Assembly (NCBI RefSeq): GCF_024339125.1
Contig: NZ_CP101417.1
Coordinates: 4,413,001-4,477,000, forward strand
DNA: 64,000 bases
Direction of reading: 5' to 3'
Origin: Xanthomonas hortorum
GTDB lineage: Bacteria; Pseudomonadota; Gammaproteobacteria; Xanthomonadales; Xanthomonadaceae
How positions within the stretch are numbered: position 1 is the stretch's first letter; each line of letters starts with the position of its first letter. Positions 45,094 to 53,329 of the stretch are shown piece by piece. The translations under genes were made by a program, and so were the position numbers. A model generated the notes under the pieces. The model saw nothing but the letters and a program-made list of their open reading frames with translations, did not search any database and was not told where the DNA came from.

Positions 45094-46086
45094 TCAGTTG
45101 GCTGCCGTGGTCTGCCCGCGATAGCGACCGGCCAGCAGGCCGACGCGCTGTACATAGCGCTGGGTCTCGCTGTAAGGCGGCACGCCGCCATAGCGATCCA
45201 CCGCGCCCTCACCCGCGTTGTAGCCGGCAGCGGCAAGCGTGAGATCGCCGTTGAAGCGTTTCAACAACCAGGACAGATACTGCACGCCGCCGCGAATATT
45301 TTGCGATGCATCATAGGCGTCGCTGACGCCGAAGCGGCGCGCGGTTCCGGGCATCAGCTGCATCAACCCTTGCGCGCCGGCACGGCTGAGCGCCAGCGGG
45401 TTGTAGGCCGATTCGGCATGGATGATCGCGCGCACGATCGCTTCTTCGACCCCGAACTCACGTGCCGCCGCGGTGATTTCCTGCTGGTAGGCATTGGTGT
45501 TGAGCCGGATCGCACCAAAGTTGACGCCTGGCTTGGCGCCGCAGGCGTAGCAGGTCTCGATAAAGCTGTAGTGGATGGTGCGCAGGCCTTCGATGCTGGC
45601 GACCTGACGCGGGCGGGCGCTGGTGTAGTGGCGCACGCCGTCCTTCATATAGGAATAGACCTGCCCGCTGACCACCCGACGCGGATTGACCGCCGTTGCG
45701 GCGGCAGGCGCCTGCACGATGGACGTCTCCGACCCCGGCAGCGCGCGCGGCACCACCGCTGAAGCGACCTCGGCAGCGCGACGCGGCGTTTGGCTGACCG
45801 GCTGGCTGATGATCGTGGCCGGCGCGCCGCTGTCGATATTGGCGATGCTGCGCGCAGGGGCGGCAATCGAGCCTGGCGTCGCGCGCACCGAAGACGGCGG
45901 TGTGCGGCGGGTAGAGCGATCCGGGGTGTAACTGCTGATGACGCTGCAGGCGGCGCCGCTCTGGCGCTTGCTCAAATAGCTGGTGACGCCGTCGCCGCTG
46001 ACGCACTTGTACAAGGTGCCGGCGCTGGCCGGCGCCGCCGACAACGTGACAAGTAACAGCCCCAGCACTCTTGACATCCCCTTCAT
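45094..46086 (-). CDS. lytic transglycosylase (SLT domain), exported
   Basis: The 330-residue protein has a signal peptide (VLGLLLVTLSAAPASA) and a DUF4124-like N-terminal segment (LYKCVSGDGVTSYLSKRQ). A long Ala/Pro/Ser-rich linker follows, and then a C-terminal SLT domain (about 200-320; the catalytic Glu is in HAESAYNPLALSRAGAQGLMQLMPGTARRFGV, then NIRGGVQYLSWLLKRFNGDLTLAAAGYNAGEGAV). It should cleave glycan strands to anhydro-muropeptides in the periplasm. The segment TCYACGAKPGVNFGAIRLNTNAYQ just before the SLT domain is unusual and has a Cys pair. The ATG at 46086 is chosen; one at 46077 is possible. Confidence 0.9.
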   Translation of the reverse strand: MKGMSRVLGLLLVTLSAAPASAGTLYKCVSGDGVTSYLSKRQSGAACSVISSYTPDRSTRRTPPSSVRATPGSIAAPARSIANIDSGAPATIISQPVSQTPRRAAEVASAVVPRALPGSETSIVQAPAAATAVNPRRVVSGQVYSYMKDGVRHYTSARPRQVASIEGLRTIHYSFIETCYACGAKPGVNFGAIRLNTNAYQQEITAAAREFGVEEAIVRAIIHAESAYNPLALSRAGAQGLMQLMPGTARRFGVSDAYDASQNIRGGVQYLSWLLKRFNGDLTLAAAGYNAGEGAVDRYGGVPPYSETQRYVQRVGLLAGRYRGQTTAAN

Positions 46087-46135
46087 GTGGCGGAGTGTCC
46101 CAGCTTGCCCTGGGCTTGCCAAGTGTCGGCCGGCG

Positions 46136-47101
46136 TTACCGGGGTAGCTGGTCCAGTTGCGCGCGCAACGCGTTCAGGGCCTGGGTCAGCGGTTCACGCA
46201 TATCGGCAGGAGAGATCGCCTCGAACGGCAGTTCGAGCAGCAGCAGATTGGCCGCCAGGGCGGGCATGCTCGGGGCGCCCAGACCGAGCCAGCAATGCGC
46301 GGGGCCGTCGGCTTCCAGCGCCCCCAGCCAGGGCGGAATACGGGCGGCGAGTGCATCCAGCGTGCCTTGCAGGCGTACCCGCGCCCGGCATGGGAATGGC
46401 GACTCGCCGATCGCCTTGCGCAACAACTGCAGCGGCTCTTCCGGCAGTGCACGGGCAGCGAACTGCGCGCCGGTCGCGACGGCCTGATCGATACGGTCGG
46501 CACGCAGGGTGCGCCAGTCCTGACGCTCGCAGTCCCAGACCAGCAAGTACCAGCGCCGCCCGTAATTCACCAGCAACGCCGGCTCGACGCAGCGGGTGAT
46601 CGGCGCGCCAGAGTGGCGGCGATAGTCCAGCCGCAAGGTAATGCGGTCGCGGCAGGCGCTGGCCAGTTGCGCCAGCAGTGCCGCGTCCACCAACGCGCTG
46701 GCTTCCATGATCGGCAGACTGGCCATGGCCGCATGCGCGGCGCTGGCGCGCTGGCCACTGCGTCGTGGCAACAGCGGATCGAGCTTGGCCAGCACCCGCG
46801 CCGCTGCCGCGTCCATGTCGCGGATCGTCGGCGCGGCCGCGCGCAAGGCGATCGCCACGGTGAGCGCTTCGTCTTCTTCGAACAACAGCGGCAAGGCGGC
46901 TGCGCCCTGCCCTAGCCGGTAGCCGCCACCGGTTCCGGGCGTTGCATGTATCGGGTAGCCGAGCTCGCGCAGGCGGTCGATATCGCGCCGCACGCTGCGC
47001 GGATGAATCTCCAGGCGCTCAGCCAGGGCCACGCCGGACCAGCTTCGGCCGCCTTGCAGCAGAGAAAGCAGACGCAACAGGCGGGCAGCGGTCGAGGCCA
47101 T
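46136..47101 (-). CDS. YafY-type transcriptional regulator (HTH + WYL domain)
   Basis: The 321-residue protein has an N-terminal DeoR-like HTH (about 1-60; LLRLLSLLQGGRSWSGVALAERLEIHPRSVRRDIDRLRELGYPI) and a WYL ligand-binding domain (about 140-230; YGRRWYLLVWDCERQDWRTLRADRI). A WCX region lies at the C-terminus. WYL regulators sense nucleic acid-type or other small ligands. It is divergent from a GST gene, and the 119-bp gap contains a perfect 11-bp-arm palindrome, so it most likely regulates itself and the GST. The ATG at 47101 fits the HTH start; the open frame upstream crosses the palindrome and is not coding. Confidence 0.9.
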   Translation of the reverse strand: MASTAARLLRLLSLLQGGRSWSGVALAERLEIHPRSVRRDIDRLRELGYPIHATPGTGGGYRLGQGAAALPLLFEEDEALTVAIALRAAAPTIRDMDAAAARVLAKLDPLLPRRSGQRASAAHAAMASLPIMEASALVDAALLAQLASACRDRITLRLDYRRHSGAPITRCVEPALLVNYGRRWYLLVWDCERQDWRTLRADRIDQAVATGAQFAARALPEEPLQLLRKAIGESPFPCRARVRLQGTLDALAARIPPWLGALEADGPAHCWLGLGAPSMPALAANLLLLELPFEAISPADMREPLTQALNALRAQLDQLPR

Positions 47102-47111
47102 CGCGTCACCG

Positions 47112-47138
47112 TATTGCGGACAGAAAGTGTCCGCAATA
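47112..47138. promoter_or_regulatory. palindromic operator between WYL regulator and GST
   Basis: TATTGCGGACA and TGTCCGCAATA form a perfect inverted repeat with a 5-bp spacer (GAAAG), 11 bp upstream of the regulator start and about 83 bp upstream of the GST start. The size and position fit the binding site of a dimeric HTH regulator, most simply the adjacent YafY-type protein. Confidence 0.78.
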
Positions 47139-47220
47139 GCTGCGTAGGATGACGTCATCGACTCCTGCTGCACGAACGCTTGCCGTTTGAACTCCTGCCG
47201 TATCCACCAAGGAACCCGCA

Positions 47221-47835
47221 ATGCCCGACGACCGCCACATCACACTTTTCCACAATCCCCGCTCGCGCTCACGCGGCGTGCTGGTCCTGCTGGAAGAGCT
47301 CGGCGCCAGTTACAGCCTGCAGATCCTCGATCTGGAAAAAGGCGAGCAGCTCGCGCCTGAGTACCTGGCGATCAACCCGATGGGCAAGATCCCGGCGATC
47401 CGGCACGGCGACAGCGTGGTTACCGAACAGGGCGCGATCTATCAATACCTGGCCGAGCTGTATCCGGAAGCCGGCCTGTCGCCGGCACCGGGCGATGCCG
47501 ATCGCGGCGCCTATCTGCGCTGGCTGGCCTTCTACGGTTCGGCGTTCGAGCCGGCGATCATCGACCGCGCGATGAAGCGCGACGCCCCGCCGCGCGCGAT
47601 CTCGCCGTACGCCGACTGCGACACGGTGCTGCAGGTGGTCGATGCGCAGCTGGCCAAGGGCGACTATCTGTTGGGCGATCGTTGCAGTGCGGCCGATGTG
47701 CTGTGGGGCGGCGCACTCGGCTGGATGGTCGATTTCGGCCTGGTCGACCCGCCCGCCACCACCCGCGCCTACATTGCACGCATGGCCGACCGGCCGGCAT
47801 TCGGCCGCGCCGAGGCGATCAACGCCAAGCCCTGA
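47221..47835 (+). CDS. glutathione S-transferase family protein (regulator-linked)
   Basis: The 204-residue GST has a thioredoxin-like N-terminal domain (ITLFHNPRSRSRGVLVLLEELGASYSLQILDLEKGEQLAPEYLAINPMGKIPAIRHGD) and an alpha-helical C-terminal domain. Cis-Pro (GKIPAI) and the SNAIL-like motif (TEQGAIYQYL) are present. The divergent WYL regulator and palindromic operator suggest inducible expression, possibly in response to an electrophile. The ATG at 47221 follows an AAGGAACCCGCA ribosome-binding site. The substrate is unknown. Confidence 0.9.
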   Translation: MPDDRHITLFHNPRSRSRGVLVLLEELGASYSLQILDLEKGEQLAPEYLAINPMGKIPAIRHGDSVVTEQGAIYQYLAELYPEAGLSPAPGDADRGAYLRWLAFYGSAFEPAIIDRAMKRDAPPRAISPYADCDTVLQVVDAQLAKGDYLLGDRCSAADVLWGGALGWMVDFGLVDPPATTRAYIARMADRPAFGRAEAINAKP

Positions 47836-47904
47836 GCATCCGGACGCAGCCGGCGCAAGCGGGTAAACTACGCGGCTATCTTCTACCCGCCTGGAATAAG
47901 CGCC

Positions 47905-49374
47905 ATGCCCGGGACATCCGTTTCCGATCTGTCCGCGGCCACCGCCGTGGACGCACCCGCCCTGTTGCCGCTGCCCGTGGCACGCCCGGCAGCGCCCGCC
48001 GTGGTGCGCGGCAAGCTGTACATCAAGACCCACGGGTGCCAGATGAACGAGTACGACTCGGCCAAGATGGCCGACGTACTCGCCGCCTCTGAAGGCCTGG
48101 AGCTGACCGACAACCCCGAAGACGCCGACGTGGTGCTGGTCAATACCTGCTCCATCCGCGAGAAGGCGCAGGAAAAGGTGTTCAGCCAACTGGGCCGCTG
48201 GCGCCTGCTCAAGGAGAGCAGGCACAAGGCCGGCGGCACGCCTGTGATCATCGGTGTTGGCGGCTGCGTGGCCTCGCAGGAAGGTGAAGCCATCGTCAAG
48301 CGCGCGCCGTATGTGGATCTGGTGTTCGGCCCGCAGACGCTGCACCGCCTGCCCGAGCTGATCCGCGCGCGGCGCGAATCGGGCAAGTCGCAGGTGGACA
48401 TCAGCTTCCCGGAAATCGAAAAGTTCGACCGCCTGCCCGAGCCGCGTGCCGATGGTCCGTCGGCGTTCGTGTCGATCATGGAAGGCTGCTCCAAATACTG
48501 CTCGTTCTGCGTGGTGCCCTATACCCGCGGCGAAGAAGTGAGCCGGCCGTTCGAAGACGTGCTGGTGGAAGTGGCGCAACTGGCCGCGCAAGGCGTGCGC
48601 GAGATCAATCTGCTCGGCCAGAACGTCAACGCGTATCGCGGTGCGTATGGCGCCGATGCGGGAGACGCCGCGCAGTACGCGGATCTGGGCTTGCTGATTC
48701 GCACCATCGCGCAGATCGACGGCATCGGCCGCATCCGTTTCACCACCTCGCATCCCTTGGAATTTTCCGATTCGCTGGTGGATGCGTATCGCGACGTGCC
48801 GCAGCTGGCCAACTATCTGCACTTGCCGGTGCAGGCCGGCAGCGACCGGATTCTGTCGGCGATGAAGCGCGGCTACACCTCGCTGGAATTCAAATCCAAG
48901 ATCCGCAAGTTGCGCGCAGTGCGCCCGGACATTTCGATCAGCTCGGATTTCATCGTCGGCTTTCCCGGCGAAACCGAAGCGGACTTCGAAAAGACCATGA
49001 AGTTGATCGAAGACGTGGGCTTCGATCAGAGCTTTTCCTTCATCTATTCGCGTCGCCCTGGAACGCCGGCCTCGGATCTGCAGGACGACACGCCCGACGC
49101 CGTCAAACAGGCGCGCCTGGCACGTCTGCAGGCGCAGATCAATGCGCATGCCACCAGTATTTCGCAGTCCATGGTCGGTAGCGTGCAGCGGGTGTTGGTG
49201 GAAGGCCCCTCGCGGCGCGATCCCAACGAATTGACCGGCAAGAGCGAGAACATGCGCCCGGTGAATTTCCCCGGCAATGCGCGCTTGATCGGGCAATTCG
49301 TGGATGTGCTGATCACCGAGGCGATGAGCAATTCGCTGCGTGGTCGTATCCACCTGGATGAAAGCGCAGGCTGA
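47905..49374 (+). CDS. miaB: tRNA-2-methylthio-N6-dimethylallyladenosine synthase MiaB
   Basis: The 489-residue radical-SAM methylthiotransferase modifies i6A37 to ms2i6A37 in tRNAs reading UNN codons. The N-terminal UPF0004 domain (about 35-160; [41 protein letters not shown]) holds the auxiliary cluster cysteines. The SAM cluster motif [15 protein letters not shown] follows near residue 193. A TRAM domain ends the protein (about 405-485). A ~30-residue Ala/Pro-rich leader precedes the family start; the ATG at 47905 has a good GGAATAAG site. Confidence 0.96.
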   Translation: MPGTSVSDLSAATAVDAPALLPLPVARPAAPAVVRGKLYIKTHGCQMNEYDSAKMADVLAASEGLELTDNPEDADVVLVNTCSIREKAQEKVFSQLGRWRLLKESRHKAGGTPVIIGVGGCVASQEGEAIVKRAPYVDLVFGPQTLHRLPELIRARRESGKSQVDISFPEIEKFDRLPEPRADGPSAFVSIMEGCSKYCSFCVVPYTRGEEVSRPFEDVLVEVAQLAAQGVREINLLGQNVNAYRGAYGADAGDAAQYADLGLLIRTIAQIDGIGRIRFTTSHPLEFSDSLVDAYRDVPQLANYLHLPVQAGSDRILSAMKRGYTSLEFKSKIRKLRAVRPDISISSDFIVGFPGETEADFEKTMKLIEDVGFDQSFSFIYSRRPGTPASDLQDDTPDAVKQARLARLQAQINAHATSISQSMVGSVQRVLVEGPSRRDPNELTGKSENMRPVNFPGNARLIGQFVDVLITEAMSNSLRGRIHLDESAG

Positions 49375-49456
49375 TGCAGCGCAGGCGCCGGATTGCTCGG
49401 CGCCATGTTGAAGGCATCGCTTGCAGCACGCACTGGTGGCGAAAAATTCGCCACCC

Positions 49457-49649
49457 ATCCACAACGCCTTGCTAGGCAAGGCCTGGCCACACTTACCCAC
49501 AGGCTTTACCGAATTCGATCCACATCGGTTGTGGACAAGCGCGCGCACATTGGTGATTTTTTCACCACCACCCTACCAGGCCTTACGCCAGTAAGCGTTA
49601 CCAATTCTATCCACAGGTTGTGGAGGCGTGACTCCACAGCGCTTGTGGA
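49457..49649. promoter_or_regulatory. cluster of DnaA-box-like sites and TCCACA/TGTGGA dyads upstream of phoH
   Basis: Within 200 bp lie ATCCACA (49457-49463), TTACCCACA (49493-49501) and three dyads of TCCACA and TGTGGA: 49519-49535 (5-bp spacer), 49610-49624 (3-bp spacer) and 49633-49649 (5-bp spacer). Several half-sites match the DnaA box TTATCCACA with one mismatch (for example CTATCCACA, TTACCCACA, and TGTGGACAA on the other strand). The 411-bp gap between miaB and phoH (49375-49785) holds nothing else I recognise. A DnaA-binding or other regulator-binding role is inference. Confidence 0.55.
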
Positions 49650-49785
49650 GAACTCCAACGCACGGGCGGGCACGCGCATGGTCACGCCGCCGTGCCGCCG
49701 GGCGTGTTGGTGGGATCACACGCTGCGCGCTACCCTTTTCGTCCCGCCCTACCGACGCCGCATGCATGCGCTGTCCGAGCCGACC

Positions 49786-50772
49786 ATGAACTCATCTGCA
49801 CACCGCGACTTCACCCTGGAACCCGACGACACCGAGCGCCTGGCCAATCTGGCCGGCCCGTTCGACGCGCACTTGCGCCAGATCGAACTCAAGCTCGGCG
49901 TGGAGATTGCCAACCGCGGCAACATCTTTCGTGTCACCGGCCCGGAGCCGGCGATCACCGCCGCGCAGACGCTGCTGATCGCGTTGTACGACGAGGCCGC
50001 CTCCACCGTTTTCGACAACCACGCGATCCATCTGCGCCTGAACGATGCCAACGTCGAACACGTGGTCGAGCGTTCCTACGAAGCCCAGGACGTGGCGATC
50101 AAGGTCAAGCGCGGCACCGTACGTGGACGCGGCGCCAACCAGGCCAAGTACCTGCATGCGATTGCCACCCACGACATCAACTTCGGCATCGGCCCGGCCG
50201 GTACCGGCAAGACCTTCCTGGCGGTCGCCTGCGCTGTGGAAGCCTTGAACGAATCGCGCGTGCAGCGCTTGATCCTGGTGCGCCCGGCGGTGGAAGCCGG
50301 CGAAAAACTGGGATTTTTGCCCGGCGATTTGAGCCAGAAGGTGGATCCGTACCTGCGCCCGTTGTACGACGCGCTCTACGAAATGCTGGGCGTGGAAAAA
50401 GTGGTCAAGCTGCTGGAACGCAACGTCATCGAGATCGCGCCGCTGGCTTACATGCGCGGCCGCACGCTCAACGATGCCTACGTGATTCTCGACGAAGCGC
50501 AGAACACCACCATCGAGCAGATGAAGATGTTCCTGACCCGCCTGGGCTTCGGCTCCACCGCAGTGATCACCGGCGACCTGACCCAGATCGACCTGCCCAA
50601 ACACGTCAAATCCGGCCTGCGCGACGCGGTGGAAGTGCTGCGCGATGTGGACGGCGCCAGCTTCACCTTTTTCGAAGCACGCGACGTGGTGCGCCACCCG
50701 CTGGTGCAGCGTATTGTCACTGCCTATGAACGCCGCGATCAGCAGGACGCTGCCAAGGAACAACCTGAGTGA
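49786..50772 (+). CDS. phoH: PhoH-family P-loop NTPase
   Basis: The 328-residue protein has a short N-terminal KH-like region (about 15-80; LAGPFDAHLRQIELKLGVEIANRGN) and the PhoH ATPase core (about 115-320). Walker A is GPAGTGKT near 140, followed by VRPAVEAGEKLGFLPGD and Walker B VILDEAQN near 235. PhoH (YbeZ) partners the ribosome-maturation nuclease YbeY and may act in RNA handling. The neighbours ybeY and corC confirm the standard order. The ATG at 49786 is chosen; one at 49762 adds eight residues. The stop overlaps the next gene's GTG start. Confidence 0.93.
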   Translation: MNSSAHRDFTLEPDDTERLANLAGPFDAHLRQIELKLGVEIANRGNIFRVTGPEPAITAAQTLLIALYDEAASTVFDNHAIHLRLNDANVEHVVERSYEAQDVAIKVKRGTVRGRGANQAKYLHAIATHDINFGIGPAGTGKTFLAVACAVEALNESRVQRLILVRPAVEAGEKLGFLPGDLSQKVDPYLRPLYDALYEMLGVEKVVKLLERNVIEIAPLAYMRGRTLNDAYVILDEAQNTTIEQMKMFLTRLGFGSTAVITGDLTQIDLPKHVKSGLRDAVEVLRDVDGASFTFFEARDVVRHPLVQRIVTAYERRDQQDAAKEQPE

Positions 50773-51323
50773 GTCCGCGCATTGTCAGCCTGGTGATGGC
50801 AGGCGCATTCGTCGCCGCGGCATCGCTCGATGCCACCGAAGCGCCGCTGCCACCGGGCATCCCGATAGTGGATCGCGAGGTGACTCCTGCGGCGCAGGTG
50901 GCGCCACAATGCATATCGCTGGCTGCCGAGCGCACCAGCATCAGTATTCCCACCGCGTATCTGGAAAGACTGGCGAGCCAGGCGCAAGGCGAAATGCCAG
51001 CAGGCAACGAGCCTGCGCGATTTGGTCACTGGCAGCAGGGCCGCAGCGCACGCTGGCTGCTCGATTTACCGGGAACAGTGCGTGATGCTAAGGGCTGTGA
51101 CAGCTCCCCGATCTCGCACGCCAATCGTATGAGTCAGGCGCTGGTCGGTGGGCTCCTGGAAAGCAGTATCGCTGCGGTCTGGCTGCACAACCAGCCCGGT
51201 TTCGTTTCAAGCTTGAATGCGCAGGATTACAATCACGGCTGCAGACGTGGCCCGATCGGCAGTACGCGCTATAGCGTTGCCGATGGGTCGGAGGTGATGC
51301 TGCTAATCACCTGCTCCCACTGA
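50769..51323 (+). CDS. exported protein of unknown function inside the phoH-ybeY operon
   Basis: The 184-residue product has a putative signal peptide (SLVMAGAFVAAASLDATEA). I recognise no family. The mature part has several Cys residues (QCISLAAE, AKGCDSS, NHGCRRG, LITCSH), consistent with periplasmic disulfides, and a GPIGSTRYSVADGSEVMLLI C-terminal strand region. It starts at a GTG that overlaps the phoH stop (GTGA), so it is translationally coupled. phoH and ybeY are normally adjacent, so this is an insertion in a conserved operon. Coding is likely from the coupling, signal peptide and codon pattern. Confidence 0.7.
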   Translation: MSPRIVSLVMAGAFVAAASLDATEAPLPPGIPIVDREVTPAAQVAPQCISLAAERTSISIPTAYLERLASQAQGEMPAGNEPARFGHWQQGRSARWLLDLPGTVRDAKGCDSSPISHANRMSQALVGGLLESSIAAVWLHNQPGFVSSLNAQDYNHGCRRGPIGSTRYSVADGSEVMLLITCSH

Positions 51324-51350
51324 ATCCCTCTTGCCCAGGAAACTCCCGCC

Positions 51351-51836
51351 ATGACCCGTGGACCTGTCCGTCTCGACGTCGCTGTCAGTTACGCGCTGCC
51401 GCGCGCCGGTTTGCCCTCGGCGGTGAGTTTTCGCAAGTGGGTGGCGGCCGCGCTGAAGGGACGCATCCGCGAGGCCGATCTGGCGGTGCGCATTGTCGAT
51501 GAAAAGGAAGGCTGCTCGCTCAACCATCATTACCGCGGCAAGGATTACGCCACCAATGTGCTGAGCTTCCCGGCCGAGTTGCCCGAAGGCCTGCCCAAGG
51601 GCGTCAAGATGCCGCTGCTGGGCGATCTGGTGATCTGCGCGCCGGTGGTGGCACGCGAGGCGGCCGAACAAGGCAAATCGCTGGCCTCGCATTACGCGCA
51701 TCTGACCGTGCACGGCACCTTGCATCTGCTCGGCTGGGACCACGAAGACGACAAGGAGGCCGATGCGATGGAACAACTCGAACGCGAGATCCTGGCCGAT
51801 CTAGGTATCGACGACCCGTACGCGGGGGAACTTTGA
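51351..51836 (+). CDS. ybeY: endoribonuclease YbeY (rRNA maturation)
   Basis: The 161-residue protein has the UPF0054 signature with the zinc-binding motif H-G-T-L-H-L-x-G-x-D-H ([12 protein letters not shown], about residues 122-133). The conserved block [19 protein letters not shown] lies near 55. YbeY processes the 3' end of 16S rRNA and takes part in 70S quality control, together with PhoH (YbeZ). It is 27 bp after the exported unknown, and its stop overlaps the start of the next gene (TGATG). Confidence 0.96.
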   Translation: MTRGPVRLDVAVSYALPRAGLPSAVSFRKWVAAALKGRIREADLAVRIVDEKEGCSLNHHYRGKDYATNVLSFPAELPEGLPKGVKMPLLGDLVICAPVVAREAAEQGKSLASHYAHLTVHGTLHLLGWDHEDDKEADAMEQLEREILADLGIDDPYAGEL

Positions 51837-52354
51837 TGCGTGCCGGCGTCGCAGCTGTTTTGCTGTTGCTGACCTCCTCCACCGCCTGGGCCCAGGCCGC
51901 GCCGGTGCGGCCCGACCTGTCCGCGTTGATCGAATGCCGCCAACGTATCGGCGACTTCAACGCGTTGGCGCCGGTACTGGCCGACCCGCTCAAAGCGGTC
52001 GCGCTGGGCTGGACGCCGCTGGAGCAGGCCAACCTGTTCATGACCGAATACACGCTCAACACGCCGATCAGCGTGTTCGGTCACAGCACTACCCACATCG
52101 CGTTTTCCGGCGCCAGCATCATGGCGTTGCTGGACCTGCCCGACCCGCGCCCGCTGGCCAAGCAGTTGAACCTGGAACTGGGTGTGGATAACGCCGACAA
52201 GATCATGTACGGCCGCGAGCTGGTCAGCGAAGACACCACCAATCCCAAGACCGGCGAGGCAATGATCGAATCGGTGGTGCTCAGCGTCTCCAACGTGAAA
52301 TCCCACCCCGGCAAGACCGTGGTCGGCTGCGGTTACAGCCTGGATCTACCCTGA
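51836..52354 (+). CDS. exported protein of unknown function between ybeY and corC
   Basis: The 172-residue product has a signal peptide (AGVAAVLLLLTSSTAWA|QA) and a compact mature domain with two Cys (IECRQRIGD near 34 and VVGCGYSLDLP at the end) that could form a disulfide joining the two ends. I do not recognise the family. The start ATG overlaps the ybeY stop by one base, so it is translationally coupled. It and the gene at 50769 are both periplasmic-looking insertions in an otherwise conserved RNA/ion operon. Confidence 0.8.
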   Translation: MRAGVAAVLLLLTSSTAWAQAAPVRPDLSALIECRQRIGDFNALAPVLADPLKAVALGWTPLEQANLFMTEYTLNTPISVFGHSTTHIAFSGASIMALLDLPDPRPLAKQLNLELGVDNADKIMYGRELVSEDTTNPKTGEAMIESVVLSVSNVKSHPGKTVVGCGYSLDLP

Positions 52355-52450
52355 CAGCGGGCGCCCCTGCGCCCTGTCCACAGCGCCTTAGCGGCTTCCT
52401 GTTAGACTGACCGCTATCGCCTGGTTTGCCGGGTGCCGTCCCACGTCACG

Positions 52451-53329
52451 ATGTCCGAAGACGACAGTAGCCAATCCCAAGAAACACCCGAAAAACGCCG
52501 TAGCTGGCTCGAGCGCCTGAGCGCTGCCTTCTCTGGCGAACCCCACACCCGCGACGAACTGGTCGCGCTGCTGCGGACCGCCGAGCAAGACGGTCTCATC
52601 GCCGCAGACACCTTACGCATGATGGAAGGCGCGATCTCCGTGTCCGAGCTCACTGTGGGCGACGTGATGATTTCGCGCTCGCAAATGGTCTCGCTCCCCG
52701 TAGAAGCGCGCTTTCTCGACTTGATGCAGCAGGTGGTCGAATCCGGCCATTCGCGCTTCCCGGTGCACGGCGAGAACAAGGACGAAGTGCTCGGCATCCT
52801 GCTGGCCAAGGATTTGTTGCGCGGCGTGGTCGCCGACAACGGCCCTGGCAACGTGCGCGAGCTGCTGCGCCCGGCGGTGCTGATCCCGGAGTCGAAGAAG
52901 CTCAACGTGCTGCTCAAGGAATTCCGCCTGTCGCGCAACCACATGGCGATCGTGGTGGACGAGTACGGCGGCGTCGCCGGGCTGGTCACCATCGAAGACG
53001 TGCTGGAGCAGATCGTCGGCCAGATCGACGACGAGCACGACGATGCCGAAGAAGAGAATTCGCTGATCGCGATCCAGGCCGACGGTCGCTACGTGGTCGA
53101 TGCACTGACGCCGATCGAAGACTTCAACGAACGCTTCGGCGCCGACTTCCCCGATGACGAGTACGACACCGTCGGTGGCCTGGTCACCGATGCGATCGGC
53201 CATCTTCCGGAAACCGGTGAAGAGCTGACCCTGGGGCGCTTTGCGTTTCGTGTAGCCAAGGCCGATGCGCGGCGCGTGCATGCCTTCCACGTCACCATAT
53301 TGCCGCCCGACCCGCAGGACGACGCTTGA
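52451..53329 (+). CDS. corC: CorC/HlyC-family protein (CBS domains; magnesium/cobalt efflux)
   Basis: The 292-residue cytosolic protein has two CBS domains (about 65-190; VGDVMISRSQMVSLPVE, ILLAKDLLR, VVDEYGGVAGLVTIEDVLEQIVG) and a C-terminal CorC_HlyC domain (about 205-285). It lacks the membrane DUF21 domain, so it is the short CorC (YbeX) that sits with ybeY in proteobacteria. The role is linked to Mg/Co efflux and to ribosome metabolism in the YbeZ-YbeY-YbeX group. I chose the ATG at 52451. corA lies two genes downstream. Confidence 0.95.
   Translation: MSEDDSSQSQETPEKRRSWLERLSAAFSGEPHTRDELVALLRTAEQDGLIAADTLRMMEGAISVSELTVGDVMISRSQMVSLPVEARFLDLMQQVVESGHSRFPVHGENKDEVLGILLAKDLLRGVVADNGPGNVRELLRPAVLIPESKKLNVLLKEFRLSRNHMAIVVDEYGGVAGLVTIEDVLEQIVGQIDDEHDDAEEENSLIAIQADGRYVVDALTPIEDFNERFGADFPDDEYDTVGGLVTDAIGHLPETGEELTLGRFAFRVAKADARRVHAFHVTILPPDPQDDA

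Noticed and set aside
47269..49548. 759-residue minus-strand frame
   Set aside because: It is the antisense shadow of the GST and miaB, both of which have full family motifs.
49457..49649. Chromosomal replication origin
   Set aside because: DnaA-box-like sites are present, but dnaA, dnaN, recF and gyrB are absent, there is no AT-rich unwinding region, and the neighbours are miaB and phoH.
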